Assembly (NCBI GenBank): GCA_034520625.1
Contig: JAXHNI010000008.1
Span: forward strand, 1-64,000
Direction of reading: 5' to 3'
DNA: 64,000 bases
Origin: JAANXG01 sp034520625
GTDB taxonomy: Bacteria > Pseudomonadota > Gammaproteobacteria > Arenicellales > JAANXG01
Shown: positions 33,357 to 42,308 of the stretch, piece by piece
How positions within the stretch are numbered: the first letter of the stretch is position 1
Layout: each line of letters begins with the position of its first letter
The notes under the pieces: model-generated
Seen by the model: the letters and a program-made list of their open reading frames with translations, nothing else
Database searches by the model: none
What the model was told of the DNA's origin: nothing
Translations under genes and position numbers: made by a program

Positions 33357-33930
33357 ATGCGTTGCTCGTACTTCGCACAAGTGCATGGAGAGACAGCCGA
33401 AATTGCTCCGAACGGAACATGAACTCACCGGGCCGGAAGCCCGGTACATGCTCCAGCCGCAAGCCCGCCAGACTTATCGATCATTGCTAGGATTTTAAAC
33501 GGGTCATTCGCGACCACTGGGTTGAGAAGACGGATAGGCAGGATAACCGATATCGCTGACGGCCAAAAGGCGCTTGCGGGGAGGGGTGTTGGCGGCAGTT
33601 TGCGGGGGTGTGGGGGACGAATTGGTGCCCGAACGGCCTGCGAGCAGGCGAGGAGCGCCGGTCAGTGCGGAATTTAGCTGCTGACCCGGGTTGGGGCAGG
33701 AGCGGGGCCGTGAGGCGCAGTGCGGGCGCTGGCTACCTGGGCATCAAGATCCGTCTCGCTGAGCCGCCGTCGGCGGGGCTCGGGAGCTATAGCGTTTTCG
33801 CATGGCTCTGGTGAGTCTCGTTGAGAAGTGAAGCACTCAACAAGATACTGACGGACTCGTTTTCGTTTTCCGAAACCTTAGCAGCAAAATCTCAACAGTC
33901 TCTAAGAAGTGTTGAAAATGACACACTGCG
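33357..33930. other. Interval without recognised gene
   Basis: About 570 bases with mixed composition. A 69-codon open frame (33608-33814) shows no family features. The right part, from about 33830, falls in GC, as does the pseudogene that follows. No transposase, tRNA or clear repeat was seen. Confidence 0.4.
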
Positions 33931-35092
33931 GTGAGCGAACTGCGTGGAAACAAAACGACCATGATCGGATGGCATTATGGATCGAGTGTGACTGAAGTGC
34001 ACGCAACGATCGCGAAGAAGTGTGACGTCCTGTTTGCTGCGGACGCAGAGATAGGAGAAAGGCTTGCAGAGAAGTACGCACTGGACGTTACCCATTTACC
34101 GCCTGCTGTGCAGCCGAAACTTCAGAATCCTATTGAGTTGTGGGAGACAGAGGAAGATGTTTTAGATCAGCACCACTTTCAGCATGATGCGATTCCACAT
34201 TCGTGGGCGCGGTTATTTCGTGTAGTGCAGAGGGGGGAAGGTAGCGAAGATTTGTTACCGCCGAACCCTATAACTTGGATGGACGACGAAATGCGCTTCG
34301 CGAAGGATCGCTTTGCCCGTGCACAGCATGTGTTGCTGAAATCCACGCTAAGACATAGACTCGAAAAAATGGATCGAATGGTTTCAGGAGGCGTACCCCA
34401 TACAATTCAGCCTCTTTTCTCTGTTTTAGTGTGCACGAATAGACCGTATAATATTGACAATGTGTTCAAGACATACCTTGCTCAAACGTACAACAACCGT
34501 GAGCTGATTCTTGTGTTGCACGGCTCCGGTTTTGACGAAAGAGATATTAGAAGAAGGTAAGAAGAATTAGATATATCGGGGACTTATGCGCGCGTCCCCA
34601 CGTCGCGGAACTTGGGTGAGTGTTTACGAGTGGGATCGGAGCTGTGCAACGGCGAGGTGATCGGTAAGATGGATGACGATGATATCTATGGAGAAAACTA
34701 TGTTGCCGAAGCGGTAACCATGCTTGAGTGCAGAAGCCGCAGTAGTAGGGAAACGGCCAATGTTCCGATATTTTGCGGATAAAAATCGATTGAATTTAAC
34801 GAGTGGTCGGGAACTGTCATATACTATCAACTCATTGGCCGGTGGAACTTTGGCGTTTAAGCGGGAAATTCTGGCGGAGGTTCCTTGGCGGCCGCTCGAC
34901 TGCCACGAGGACGTAGCATTCTGTAGGGATTGTTCGGAAGTGGGTATTCCAATGTTAGCAACGTCTCGATTCAAATATGTCGCGGTGCGACGCGATAATG
35001 GGGCGCATACCTATCAAGTACCTATAAGTCATTTGCTTAGAAAATGTCGGATCTTTCCTGAGGAGGCGGATCCGTATGATGTGGTTGTGTAA
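33931..35092 (+). pseudogene. Multi-domain glycosyltransferase, broken by two frameshifts
   Basis: The first part (33931-34560) has a segment resembling the end of a CgeB-like glycosyltransferase (CDVLFAADAEIGERLAEKYA, then VTHLPPAVQP), followed by a GT2 start FSVLVCTNRPYNIDNVF. A stop follows at 34558. The GT2 domain continues in other frames: NGEVIGKMDDDDIYGENYV (about 34640-34720) contains the metal-binding DDD. From about 34724 the protein reads VVGKRPMFRYFADKN, then LAGGTLAFKREILAEVPW and HEDVAFCRDC. Two frame changes and a probable missing N-terminus make this a decayed gene. GC is visibly lower than in neighbours. Confidence 0.8.
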
Positions 35093-35290
35093 GGTTTTTT
35101 GCTGTTTGTATACAACTGATTCAATGTCTATACATAGTACTATACATAGTAGGGGTATATCTTGTTCGTAGTGCGGCACACCTGCGCGGCCAGGCGCAGT
35201 ACTAGTTTACGAAAGACCTGGCACTCCAGATCCGACAGATGTTGCGGTCCATCGCTGTGCGACCCAGGTGCAGGATCGGATAGGCGAGAA

Positions 35291-35545
35291 ATGGCAACAG
35301 AAACGAATCCTAATTCTGTCCGGCGATGGTGTGAAGTTCTCGACTTATATGAAAGTATTGGACGGTTCGGTGGCGAGCCGCTTGATCTGAAGGAGGGGCG
35401 AATGACCTTGGAGGAGCTTGTCGAGACGGTAGATGAGCACTGGGTTCGCGCGGAGGTCAACGTAGGTCCGCTTCTTCAAGCTGCGCCGTTTTCACTTAAA
35501 AAAGAATTTCGATACTTGGCGGACGGTCGAGTCGAGGACCGGTGA
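35291..35545 (+). CDS. Short hypothetical protein, possible gene remnant
   Basis: This is an 84-codon frame beginning MATETNPNSVRRWCEVLDLY and continuing with LDLKEGRMTLEELVETVDEH and LLQAAPFSLKKEFRYL. The pattern recalls the C-terminal tail of polysaccharide pyruvyl transferases or glycosyltransferases, but I cannot name the family with confidence. The frame is open upstream to 35162 without a sensible N-terminus. Likely the end of a truncated gene. Confidence 0.35.
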   Translation: MATETNPNSVRRWCEVLDLYESIGRFGGEPLDLKEGRMTLEELVETVDEHWVRAEVNVGPLLQAAPFSLKKEFRYLADGRVEDR

Positions 35546-35546
35546 A

Positions 35547-35663
35547 GTGTTGTCACCCAATGAACGCACCGTCATCATCCCGGTTTACAATGCGGCTGCG
35601 TATGTCGCCGAGCGGGGGTGTGGCGATTCAGGGTGGATTAGAGCGGTATTGTTGGGTGTTTGA
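35547..35663 (+). pseudogene. N-terminal remnant of a GT2 glycosyltransferase
   Basis: GTG 35547 starts a 38-codon frame reading LSPNERTVIIPVYNAAAYVAE, the universal beginning of GT2 enzymes. After AER it departs from the family and stops at TGA 35661-35663. It is a leftover of a deleted glycosyltransferase gene. Confidence 0.7.
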
Positions 35664-35681
35664 CTAGGCTGGGCAGTTAGT

Positions 35682-36602
35682 ATGAATATTGTTGTTCTCA
35701 TTGCCAACGGTGCGAGACATCATCATTTTGCATTGACCATTATGGAGGCGTTTCCAGATGAGAACGTCTTGGTTGCTGTTGAGCCCAAAGGAAACCGGCC
35801 CCGACGCCTTGCGACACAACGGTGGGCGTCTTCGGGCCGCGTGGTCTCGGCGCGCAACCGGCTAATGAACCAAATCTTCAAAAGTGATCGAACGCGCTTC
35901 AGTCAAGAGCGGTCGGCAACTATCTCGCGCTACTTCGAATGGGCCACGGCGCAGTTCGAAGAGGTTGTGGGGGACCGTATCGTTGCAACGACGCAAAAGG
36001 GCGAAAGCATCAATGATACCCCGTATGTCGAGCGTTTGGCGAAGTGTGCTCCGGATATAATCGCTGTCATGGGTACCGGTCTAATCGGCCGCAGGATCAT
36101 TGAGCTGCCGCGTCTGGCCGCAATCAACCAACATGCCGGGCTGTCGCCGTATTACCGCGGCGGCGGTACAAACATGTGGCCGATCGTCAACGGTGAGCCT
36201 CAATACTGCGGTGTCACTGTACATCGTCTCACCACCGGCGTTGACGCGGGCCCTATCATCCATCACGGCCTGCCGGTGATCGAACACGACGACAATGCCC
36301 ACAGCATCAATTGCAAGGCGCTGCTGATTGGTGCCCGGCTTACGGTTAAAGCCATTCGGGATGTAATGGAGGGGCGGGGAGTGGCTGTTCCGCAATGGAG
36401 GCGGGGCCGGCTCTACAACAACCGTGACATAAACGCTTGGCAATATAGACGCTACCATCGGGCGGTCGACTCCGGTGTGATAAGAAACCATGTGGACCGC
36501 TTGCAAGACGGCGTTGTACGGTTTCCGGAACGTCTGCTATTGTACCCCGAGCTCGACGCGGAGCAGTATCTCCCGGTTGGAACGGGGGCAAAGGCCCTCT
36601 GA
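35682..36602 (+). CDS. Formyltransferase-family protein
   Basis: This 306-residue protein has a formyltransferase domain like that of methionyl-tRNA formyltransferase and sugar N-formyltransferases. The N-H catalytic pair is in INQHAGLSPYYRGGGTNMWP, and the aspartate follows in TTGVDAGPIIHHGLP. In a polysaccharide locus it may add a formyl group from formyl-tetrahydrofolate to an amino sugar. No matching amino-sugar synthesis gene is in the window. The deacetylase gene follows after three bases. Confidence 0.82.
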   Translation: MNIVVLIANGARHHHFALTIMEAFPDENVLVAVEPKGNRPRRLATQRWASSGRVVSARNRLMNQIFKSDRTRFSQERSATISRYFEWATAQFEEVVGDRIVATTQKGESINDTPYVERLAKCAPDIIAVMGTGLIGRRIIELPRLAAINQHAGLSPYYRGGGTNMWPIVNGEPQYCGVTVHRLTTGVDAGPIIHHGLPVIEHDDNAHSINCKALLIGARLTVKAIRDVMEGRGVAVPQWRRGRLYNNRDINAWQYRRYHRAVDSGVIRNHVDRLQDGVVRFPERLLLYPELDAEQYLPVGTGAKAL

Positions 36603-36605
36603 CGA

Positions 36606-37550
36606 ATGCCAGTCAATACGGCTAGAAAGCTGGTCGGTGAGCTGCGCGCCGTATACCACTGTGTGCGGGGCTCTCGTTCTCCCGTGCTGCTCTATCATGC
36701 CTCGTTTTCCGAAGTACCTGCGGACCAGCGTCAACGCCTGCATAACAACCGGCCGGAGGCGATGTACCGGCACCTGAAGTTTCTCAAGCGTCATTACACT
36801 TTTGTGCCGATTGATGAGCTCGCCGCCTCCCGTTCCTGCCGGGGACTCGCAGCGGTGACGTTCGATGACGGCTACACCTGCGTGCTGGAAGAAGCCCTGC
36901 CGGTTCTCGAGGCGCTGAAGATCCCGTGCACTATTTTTCTCAACGGTGCGACGATGGAAAAGAAGGTGTTCTGGCGTGACAAGGTCAGATGCATCATTAA
37001 CTGGAACCTGTCTGAAAAGTGCAGTGCATCCTTCAGCCGAACCAAGGTGGTAGAAGGTCTCTCGTTTTACGGCTACACCAAACACCCGTCCAACAACAGC
37101 CGCATTGTCGACGAGGAGATTGAGTGCTTTGCCAGGCAGCAAGGTGTGAGGTTCGAATCCAGCCAATACTGTGTAGGGAGCCTGTCGGATCTGCGAATTC
37201 ATCCACTTGTCACATACGGCAATCACTCACATCACCATTACGTGCTTTCTTCCCTGTCTCGGGATGATCAGTATACGGAGATAGAGGCGACCCACGAGCT
37301 CCTGCAATCGCTCCCGGCGTCCAGCCGATGTTCCGCATTTTCGATCCCATTCGGGACCACCCGAGACTTTAACCACGACACTGTAGGGATACTTCAGGAC
37401 CTGGGATACTCTGCGGCGCTGCTGAGCCGTAACCGCCTGAACAGCGAGCTGCCCCGGGATCACGGATTGACGTGGATCGAACGCTTCATGCCCGACGAAC
37501 GCGGTATGGTGCGCAACTTGGCAAAACTGATGGCCCGCAGTCCCGCGTAA
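36606..37550 (+). CDS. Polysaccharide deacetylase (NodB/CE4 family)
   Basis: This 314-residue CE4-type deacetylase begins its domain at VLLYHASF. The motif TFDDGYTCVLEEALPVLE contains the catalytic base and metal aspartates, and GNHSHHHYVLSSL supplies the metal-binding histidines. SIPFGTTRDFNHDTV corresponds to the later conserved block. It would remove N- or O-acetyl groups from a sugar of the surface glycan. No signal peptide is evident, so it may act in the cytoplasm or be a lipid-linked-precursor enzyme. Confidence 0.87.
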   Translation: MPVNTARKLVGELRAVYHCVRGSRSPVLLYHASFSEVPADQRQRLHNNRPEAMYRHLKFLKRHYTFVPIDELAASRSCRGLAAVTFDDGYTCVLEEALPVLEALKIPCTIFLNGATMEKKVFWRDKVRCIINWNLSEKCSASFSRTKVVEGLSFYGYTKHPSNNSRIVDEEIECFARQQGVRFESSQYCVGSLSDLRIHPLVTYGNHSHHHYVLSSLSRDDQYTEIEATHELLQSLPASSRCSAFSIPFGTTRDFNHDTVGILQDLGYSAALLSRNRLNSELPRDHGLTWIERFMPDERGMVRNLAKLMARSPA

Positions 37551-37712
37551 CGTGTGGTTACACTGTCTCCTCTAAAGCCCGGTTGACCTGGATGTCAGGT
37601 GCTCAATATACGCAGTCTGACCCACATGTTAGCCGAAACAGCTTGCCCTGAGCCGCTGTACAGTAGCGGGGTCGAATATCCGCGGTGGTATCCACGAATC
37701 CCCAAAATACCA

Positions 37713-37755
37713 TTGATTTCCTAGTATTTTTCCGTATAGTGTTCACGCCGTGAAC
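37713..37755 (+). promoter_or_regulatory. Promoter with dyad operator over a start codon
   Basis: TTGATT (37713-37718) and TATAGT (37735-37740) are 16 bases apart. Directly after the -10, GTTCAC-GCC-GTGAAC (37741-37755) is a perfect 15-base dyad that covers the expected transcription start and the GTG (37750) of the regulator gene. This suggests autoregulation and a leaderless or nearly leaderless transcript. Confidence 0.6.
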
Positions 37756-38370
37756 AAGTTGGACCGGAAAGATGATCAAGTGACCCTGGAGTTGCTCGGT
37801 GCGATCGAAGAGCGCAGCGACGTCAGCCAGCGGCATCTTTCCGCCAAACTGGGGATCGCCCTGGGGCTCACGAACTCGTATCTGAAGCGTTGTGCGCGCA
37901 AGGGCTACGTTAAAATCCAGGAAGTGCCGGCGAACCGGTATTTGTATTATCTCACGCCCAAGGGCCTTGCGGAAAAATCCCGGCTTACCGCCCAGTTTCT
38001 ATCCACCTCCCTGACGTTCTACCGTCAGGCTGCGGAAGCGTGCAACGACGTTTTCTGGGTCTGCCAGTCGCGGGGCTGGAGAAGAATTGTCTTGTGCGGC
38101 GTGTCGGATCTGGCAGAGATTGCGTCGACCCGGACGGTCGGGCACCCGATCACGGTGGTTGGCCTGTACGACCCGGGCTATCACCGCGGGGAGTTGCTCT
38201 CGCTCCCGGTATGGCGCGATTGGCGGCAGGTGCCGGAGGTAGACGGCTTTGTGGTTACGGACCTCGCAGACCCGCTCACCATGTATCGCCGGGTCAACGA
38301 AAACGCCCCAGAGCGGGTTCTGGCTCCCGCCGTGCTGGGCTTGGATGGGGCAATCAAAAAAAGCACATAG
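37750..38370 (+). CDS. Winged-helix transcriptional regulator of the polysaccharide locus
   Basis: This 206-residue protein has an N-terminal winged helix (residues 10-75; ISQ-like recognition helix around VSQRHLSAKLGIALGLTNSY, wing NRYLYYLTPKGLAEK), of the type found in EPS-associated MarR-like regulators. A C-terminal domain reads RRIVLCGVSDLAEIASTRTV, resembling a nucleotide- or sugar-binding Rossmann half. The gene is preceded by its own promoter with a dyad over the GTG, and it ends about 65 bases before an ops element. It may sense a nucleotide-sugar intermediate and set transcription of the locus. Confidence 0.75.
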   Translation: MNKLDRKDDQVTLELLGAIEERSDVSQRHLSAKLGIALGLTNSYLKRCARKGYVKIQEVPANRYLYYLTPKGLAEKSRLTAQFLSTSLTFYRQAAEACNDVFWVCQSRGWRRIVLCGVSDLAEIASTRTVGHPITVVGLYDPGYHRGELLSLPVWRDWRQVPEVDGFVVTDLADPLTMYRRVNENAPERVLAPAVLGLDGAIKKST

Positions 38371-38411
38371 GGCAAGGCCTGCGGTCTCGTTCTTTGTGAA
38401 AAGCCCATGCG

Positions 38412-38446
38412 GTGCACCTCTTCGTGCACTGCAGGGCGGTAGCGTG
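38412..38446 (+). promoter_or_regulatory. ops element (RfaH loading site) with upstream hairpin
   Basis: GGCGGTAGCGTG at 38435-38446 is an exact match to the ops pause element recognised by RfaH in enterobacteria. A small hairpin GTGCAC...GTGCAC (38412-38429) lies just upstream, and CAGGGCGGTAGCGTG recalls the end of the JUMPStart sequence. It is in the transcribed leader between the regulator gene and the ABC exporter, on the coding strand. With an rfaH-like gene at 25155, it is very likely functional. Confidence 0.85.
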
Positions 38447-38597
38447 GCCGATCGCTGATTCGCCGGCTTGGCGACACGAACTTCATCCGCGATTCACGAT
38501 TAAGCAGCACCCGGCCTTGACTCTTCCCGTCACTGGAGCGGTCCGATATTTACATCGACAGGAACCCGTCGGCTGAGTAACCGTTTTTTTGCGAAAC

Positions 38598-40481
38598 ATG
38601 ATCCGAATCCTCAATAAGCAGACGATAAAAAATCGTTTGCGTGAAGCGTTCGATAGCTATACCGTGCGCTTCGAGCAGGACCATCGAGACGGCCTGCGTA
38701 TCCTCGCTAAGCAGGCCCTGCAACACCGGATACTTATCGCGGTGGTGTTCGCGGCGAATCTGCTCGCTGCCCTGTTCGAAGGGGGAACCATCGGTATACT
38801 GGCAATTGCTGTATCCGTGTTAGTGGAGAACGATACGGCAGCGGTGGAGGCGCGTTTCGGGGCAATCGGGCCGTACATTACCTCGTTGGTTTCCGAGGTC
38901 GGTCGCGGCGGGCTCTTTCTTATTCTCGTGCTCACTGCTGTGATGGCACAGATACTGAAAAGTGGTCTGACCTACGCCGCTAACTACTTCTCTATCCGCC
39001 TCCGCTTCCTGGTCAACAAAGACCTCCAACAACTCGTGGTTCGCCAGGCGATGCGGCTCACTTACGCGGAAATCAGCCGCTTTCCCGCTGGCGCGGTCGA
39101 TGCCACCATCAGGCAGGCGGAGAGCTTTTCCAGACTGATCCTGATCTTCAACAAGCTGAGCCTCACGCTGTTGATGTTTACCGTGTACATCGCGGTCATG
39201 ATTATAATGTCGGTGCCCCTGACCCTGGCCGCGATTATTGTTATTGTGTTTCTCGGTCTGGCGTTGAACGGCGTCATCCGGCTTCTGAGAACCCTGGGTG
39301 AGCGAATGGCTGCAGCCACCGTCGCTACGGGCAAGCTTACCTACGAGTACCTGCAGGCGTCACGATTGCTTAGAATTTTCAACGCTACCGGTTTTGCCGA
39401 AAAGTCCATTGCTCGTGTCCGAAACGAAATGCTCCATTCACGAGAGAAGGCTGAGGTGGTAAAAAGCGCTATCAGTCCGGCCACGGATGCGGTAACCATC
39501 ACCGGTGCGGGTCTGTTCCTCATAGTGGGATATACGATGGCGGGGGAAAGCGCTTCAGCAATCATCCCCAGTCTTCTTCTGTTCGTGTTCGTGCTTAATC
39601 GCATGATGCCCCATGTAAAAAGCTTCAATGAAGCCAGGATGAACATTGTTCACACTCTGCCGACGTTGAAGCGGGTTGCCGGTTTTTTGCGAGAGGAGGA
39701 TAAATCCTTTACGCGGCGTGGCGGACAGCCCTTTTCCGGGCTGGTGGATGAGATCCGTTTCGAAGATGTCAGCTTCAAGTATCCCGACTCGGCCGAGTAC
39801 GCACTCAGTCACATCTCGTTTTCCATTCCCAAAGGGTGGACTGTCGCCTTGGTAGGTGCTTCCGGTGCAGGTAAGTCAACCATCGCAGACCTTCTTCTCG
39901 GGCTGTACGAACCCGACAGCGGTCACATTACCGTCGACGGGACGGATTTAAAACGCGTTAGTCTGATGGACTGGCGCAGCCATATCGGAGTGGTCGACCA
40001 GGACGTGCTGCTGTTCAACGCGACGGTGCTGAATAACATCGCATTCGGTCATCGGGATTACTCGAGGCAGATGGCTATAGAGGCGGCCAAGGCAGCCGAT
40101 GCACATGATTTCATTATGGCGCTTCCCAAAGGTTACGACACTGAAATCGGGGATCGTGGCTATCGGCTGTCGGGAGGCCAGCAGCAGCGACTCGCACTGG
40201 CGCGCGCCCTTATTCGCAACCCCGGTATTCTCGTTCTGGACGAAGCCACAAGTGCCCTCGATACAGAATCTGAGAGAATAATCCAGAACACTCTCGAGAA
40301 CCTACAGCACCACCGCACCATGCTGGTTATTGCCCACCGCCTGTCGACTCTGGTACGAGCGGATAACATAGTAGTGCTTCAGCGGGGACAGGTCGTTGAA
40401 GCCGGAACATGGCAGGAGCTGACCGAGAAAGATGGTACATTCCGGAGGCTGTGGGACCTGCAATCCATTCAACACGCGTAG
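38598..40481 (+). CDS. ABC exporter, MsbA/PglK-like half-transporter
   Basis: This is a fused permease-ATPase protein of about 627 residues. The N-terminal domain has six predicted membrane segments (from about residue 40 to 345). The ATPase domain has Walker A GASGAGKST, Q-loop region VVDQDVLLFNATVLNN, signature LSGGQQQRL, Walker B ILVLDEATSALD and switch histidine in IAHRLST. It probably flips a lipid-linked oligosaccharide across the inner membrane, as PglK does; no Wzx-type flippase is in the window. ATG 38598 is preferred over TTG 38589. It is the first gene after the ops element. Confidence 0.9.
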   Translation: MIRILNKQTIKNRLREAFDSYTVRFEQDHRDGLRILAKQALQHRILIAVVFAANLLAALFEGGTIGILAIAVSVLVENDTAAVEARFGAIGPYITSLVSEVGRGGLFLILVLTAVMAQILKSGLTYAANYFSIRLRFLVNKDLQQLVVRQAMRLTYAEISRFPAGAVDATIRQAESFSRLILIFNKLSLTLLMFTVYIAVMIIMSVPLTLAAIIVIVFLGLALNGVIRLLRTLGERMAAATVATGKLTYEYLQASRLLRIFNATGFAEKSIARVRNEMLHSREKAEVVKSAISPATDAVTITGAGLFLIVGYTMAGESASAIIPSLLLFVFVLNRMMPHVKSFNEARMNIVHTLPTLKRVAGFLREEDKSFTRRGGQPFSGLVDEIRFEDVSFKYPDSAEYALSHISFSIPKGWTVALVGASGAGKSTIADLLLGLYEPDSGHITVDGTDLKRVSLMDWRSHIGVVDQDVLLFNATVLNNIAFGHRDYSRQMAIEAAKAADAHDFIMALPKGYDTEIGDRGYRLSGGQQQRLALARALIRNPGILVLDEATSALDTESERIIQNTLENLQHHRTMLVIAHRLSTLVRADNIVVLQRGQVVEAGTWQELTEKDGTFRRLWDLQSIQHA

Positions 40482-40493
40482 CGTCGTGGGCTG

Positions 40494-41429
40494 ATGACCA
40501 CTGTGTCCCGTAAACCTGATTTTCTCGTAATAGGCGCGGCGCGGAGCGGGACGAGCTGGCTCTATCACAATCTCCGTCAACTGGAAGGGTTTTGGTTGCC
40601 GCCCAAAAAAGAGCTTCATTACTTCGACAGACATATCAAGTATCCTACGCCCAGTTATTTCCATGACGCCCGTTTATCCCGCCGACTGTTGGGTCGGGAA
40701 AAATGTCATCACAGTTTCAGAAGATCAGCAGGAAAACGGGTCTTTAACGATATTCGACGGTACGACGTGGCCGGGCTCAGATGGTCTCTGAGGTACTATT
40801 TCTCCAACGTCGATGACCAATGGTATCAATCCCTGTTTCCGGTGCGAGATGATCTCGTATGCGGTGAGATAACGCCCGGTTACCAGATACTTAGCGAACC
40901 GGAGATAGAGCACGTGGCGCGTGTAGCTCCTCACGTTAAGATCATATTCATGATGCGAAATCCCATTTATCGTACATGGTCGCAAATTAAAAAGGATAGA
41001 TCGGCGTACCGCTCAACAGCCGACCTCGATCGTGCACTTTTAGCGCCAACGATAAGCATGAGAAATGACTACCTCGGTACTATACGGCGATGGGGCAGAG
41101 TTCTTCCCCGGAGCCAACTTGGCATTTTCTATTTTGATGATATTGTCAATAACCCGGTTCGCGTATTGAACGAAGTATCATCGTTTCTCCGTGGAGAGGA
41201 TGCGAGTGTCAAGGATTGCATTAACCGCTCAATCAATTCCAGCAAGACGGCGGAGATGCCTGCGCCAGTCAAGAAACGAATTGCCGCATTCGTGCTCCAC
41301 GATTTAGGTAAGTTGGCTTCCGAACTCCAGGGGTATCCGGGTTTATGGCTGCGAGAGGCGGAACGCATCTGCTACGGATCAGATGTTGGGCGAAATCCAT
41401 CCCGATACTCCGATGTATTGCAAAGCTGA
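40494..41429 (+). CDS. Sulfotransferase
   Basis: This 311-residue protein has the PAPS 5'-phosphosulfate loop FLVIGAARSGTSWLYHNL and the 3'-phosphate motif IIFMMRNPIYRTWSQIK, both intact. KKELHYFD and GEITPGYQ are typical of bacterial carbohydrate sulfotransferases. It would transfer sulfate from PAPS to the glycan. It starts 12 bases after the ABC exporter gene. Confidence 0.9.
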   Translation: MTTVSRKPDFLVIGAARSGTSWLYHNLRQLEGFWLPPKKELHYFDRHIKYPTPSYFHDARLSRRLLGREKCHHSFRRSAGKRVFNDIRRYDVAGLRWSLRYYFSNVDDQWYQSLFPVRDDLVCGEITPGYQILSEPEIEHVARVAPHVKIIFMMRNPIYRTWSQIKKDRSAYRSTADLDRALLAPTISMRNDYLGTIRRWGRVLPRSQLGIFYFDDIVNNPVRVLNEVSSFLRGEDASVKDCINRSINSSKTAEMPAPVKKRIAAFVLHDLGKLASELQGYPGLWLREAERICYGSDVGRNPSRYSDVLQS

Positions 41430-41453
41430 GAAACGACCCATCGGCTGGCCGCG

Positions 41454-42224
41454 GTGGTGCTGATAATACGCAGGCAAACGAACGTATCGTCTTCCTGGCC
41501 GCGCCGTGTAATCTTTCACCTCGGACTGCCGAAGACAGGCTCTACCAGTGTGCAGGCGTTACTGAGGGAAAATGCGTCGTTGTTGAGTCCCGATGTCGGT
41601 GTATGGCCCCGGGGCCGTGATACCAAACGGATGCGCCGGAGCACGATGGCGTACGTGAGGTCTGGCACTCCCAGGGCGCTTGTAGCCTCTTGTGTACAGA
41701 TATTTCACTTTGGGCGATTTTTGCGCTCCTATGATGCCCCGGTGGCCATCGTGTCGGACGAGAACATTTTAGGTATGGTAAGCACAAAGTTGTTCGACGC
41801 GCGAGCACAGCGTCGCTCGCGACACGTGGCTTTTCTTCTGAAATATTTGATCGGGTTCGGTGATCAGCGCTACGTGATATACCGCCGGAATCATGACGAC
41901 TGGTTACGTAGTGCCTACAGTGAGGCAGTGAAGCGGAAGGGGCTAGACCTTACGTTTGAGCAATGGGCGCACGAATATTCTGGTTTTCGGAACCCCGATC
42001 ACTTTCTGGCATCTCTATCATCCTGTTTGCGGAATAGATTGTCGTTAGTCGATATGGAGTCGGAAGCTGCTAGTGGTTATCCATTGGGATGGAAACTTCT
42101 TGAACTAGCGGATGTTCATGATTCGGTATATGGTAATCTGGTTGTCCCGTCCCCGCGGAATCGGCGCCTTGATCCGCACACGCTGGAACGCCTTCGGCAA
42201 CAGAATCGCGCGGCCTTTTTGTGA
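41454..42224 (+). CDS. Sulfotransferase-like protein
   Basis: This 256-residue protein has a P-loop-like PAPS motif VIFHLGLPKTGSTSVQALL near residue 20, ENAS after it, and YVIYRRNHDDWLRSAYSEA as the likely 3'-phosphate motif. The start is GTG 41454. It differs strongly from the preceding sulfotransferase, so it probably modifies a different position or substrate. Family membership is inferred from the P-loop motif and context. Confidence 0.72.
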   Translation: MVLIIRRQTNVSSSWPRRVIFHLGLPKTGSTSVQALLRENASLLSPDVGVWPRGRDTKRMRRSTMAYVRSGTPRALVASCVQIFHFGRFLRSYDAPVAIVSDENILGMVSTKLFDARAQRRSRHVAFLLKYLIGFGDQRYVIYRRNHDDWLRSAYSEAVKRKGLDLTFEQWAHEYSGFRNPDHFLASLSSCLRNRLSLVDMESEAASGYPLGWKLLELADVHDSVYGNLVVPSPRNRRLDPHTLERLRQQNRAAFL

Positions 42225-42308
42225 AGGCGCTGTTGAATCGCGCTTCGGTGCGTGGAGCAATTGACATTATAGAGGGCGGCAGGCGAAAAAAGCCAAATTC
42301 AGACTCTA

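Noticed and set aside
33608..33814. 69-codon open frame as a small gene
   Set aside because: No ribosome binding site, no family resemblance, and arginine/glycine-rich composition expected of random GC-rich sequence.
26900..35700. Prophage or complete insertion sequence
   Set aside because: No integrase, transposase, terminase or structural phage gene could be recognised. The mosaic look comes from toxin-antitoxin genes, repeats and gene remnants.
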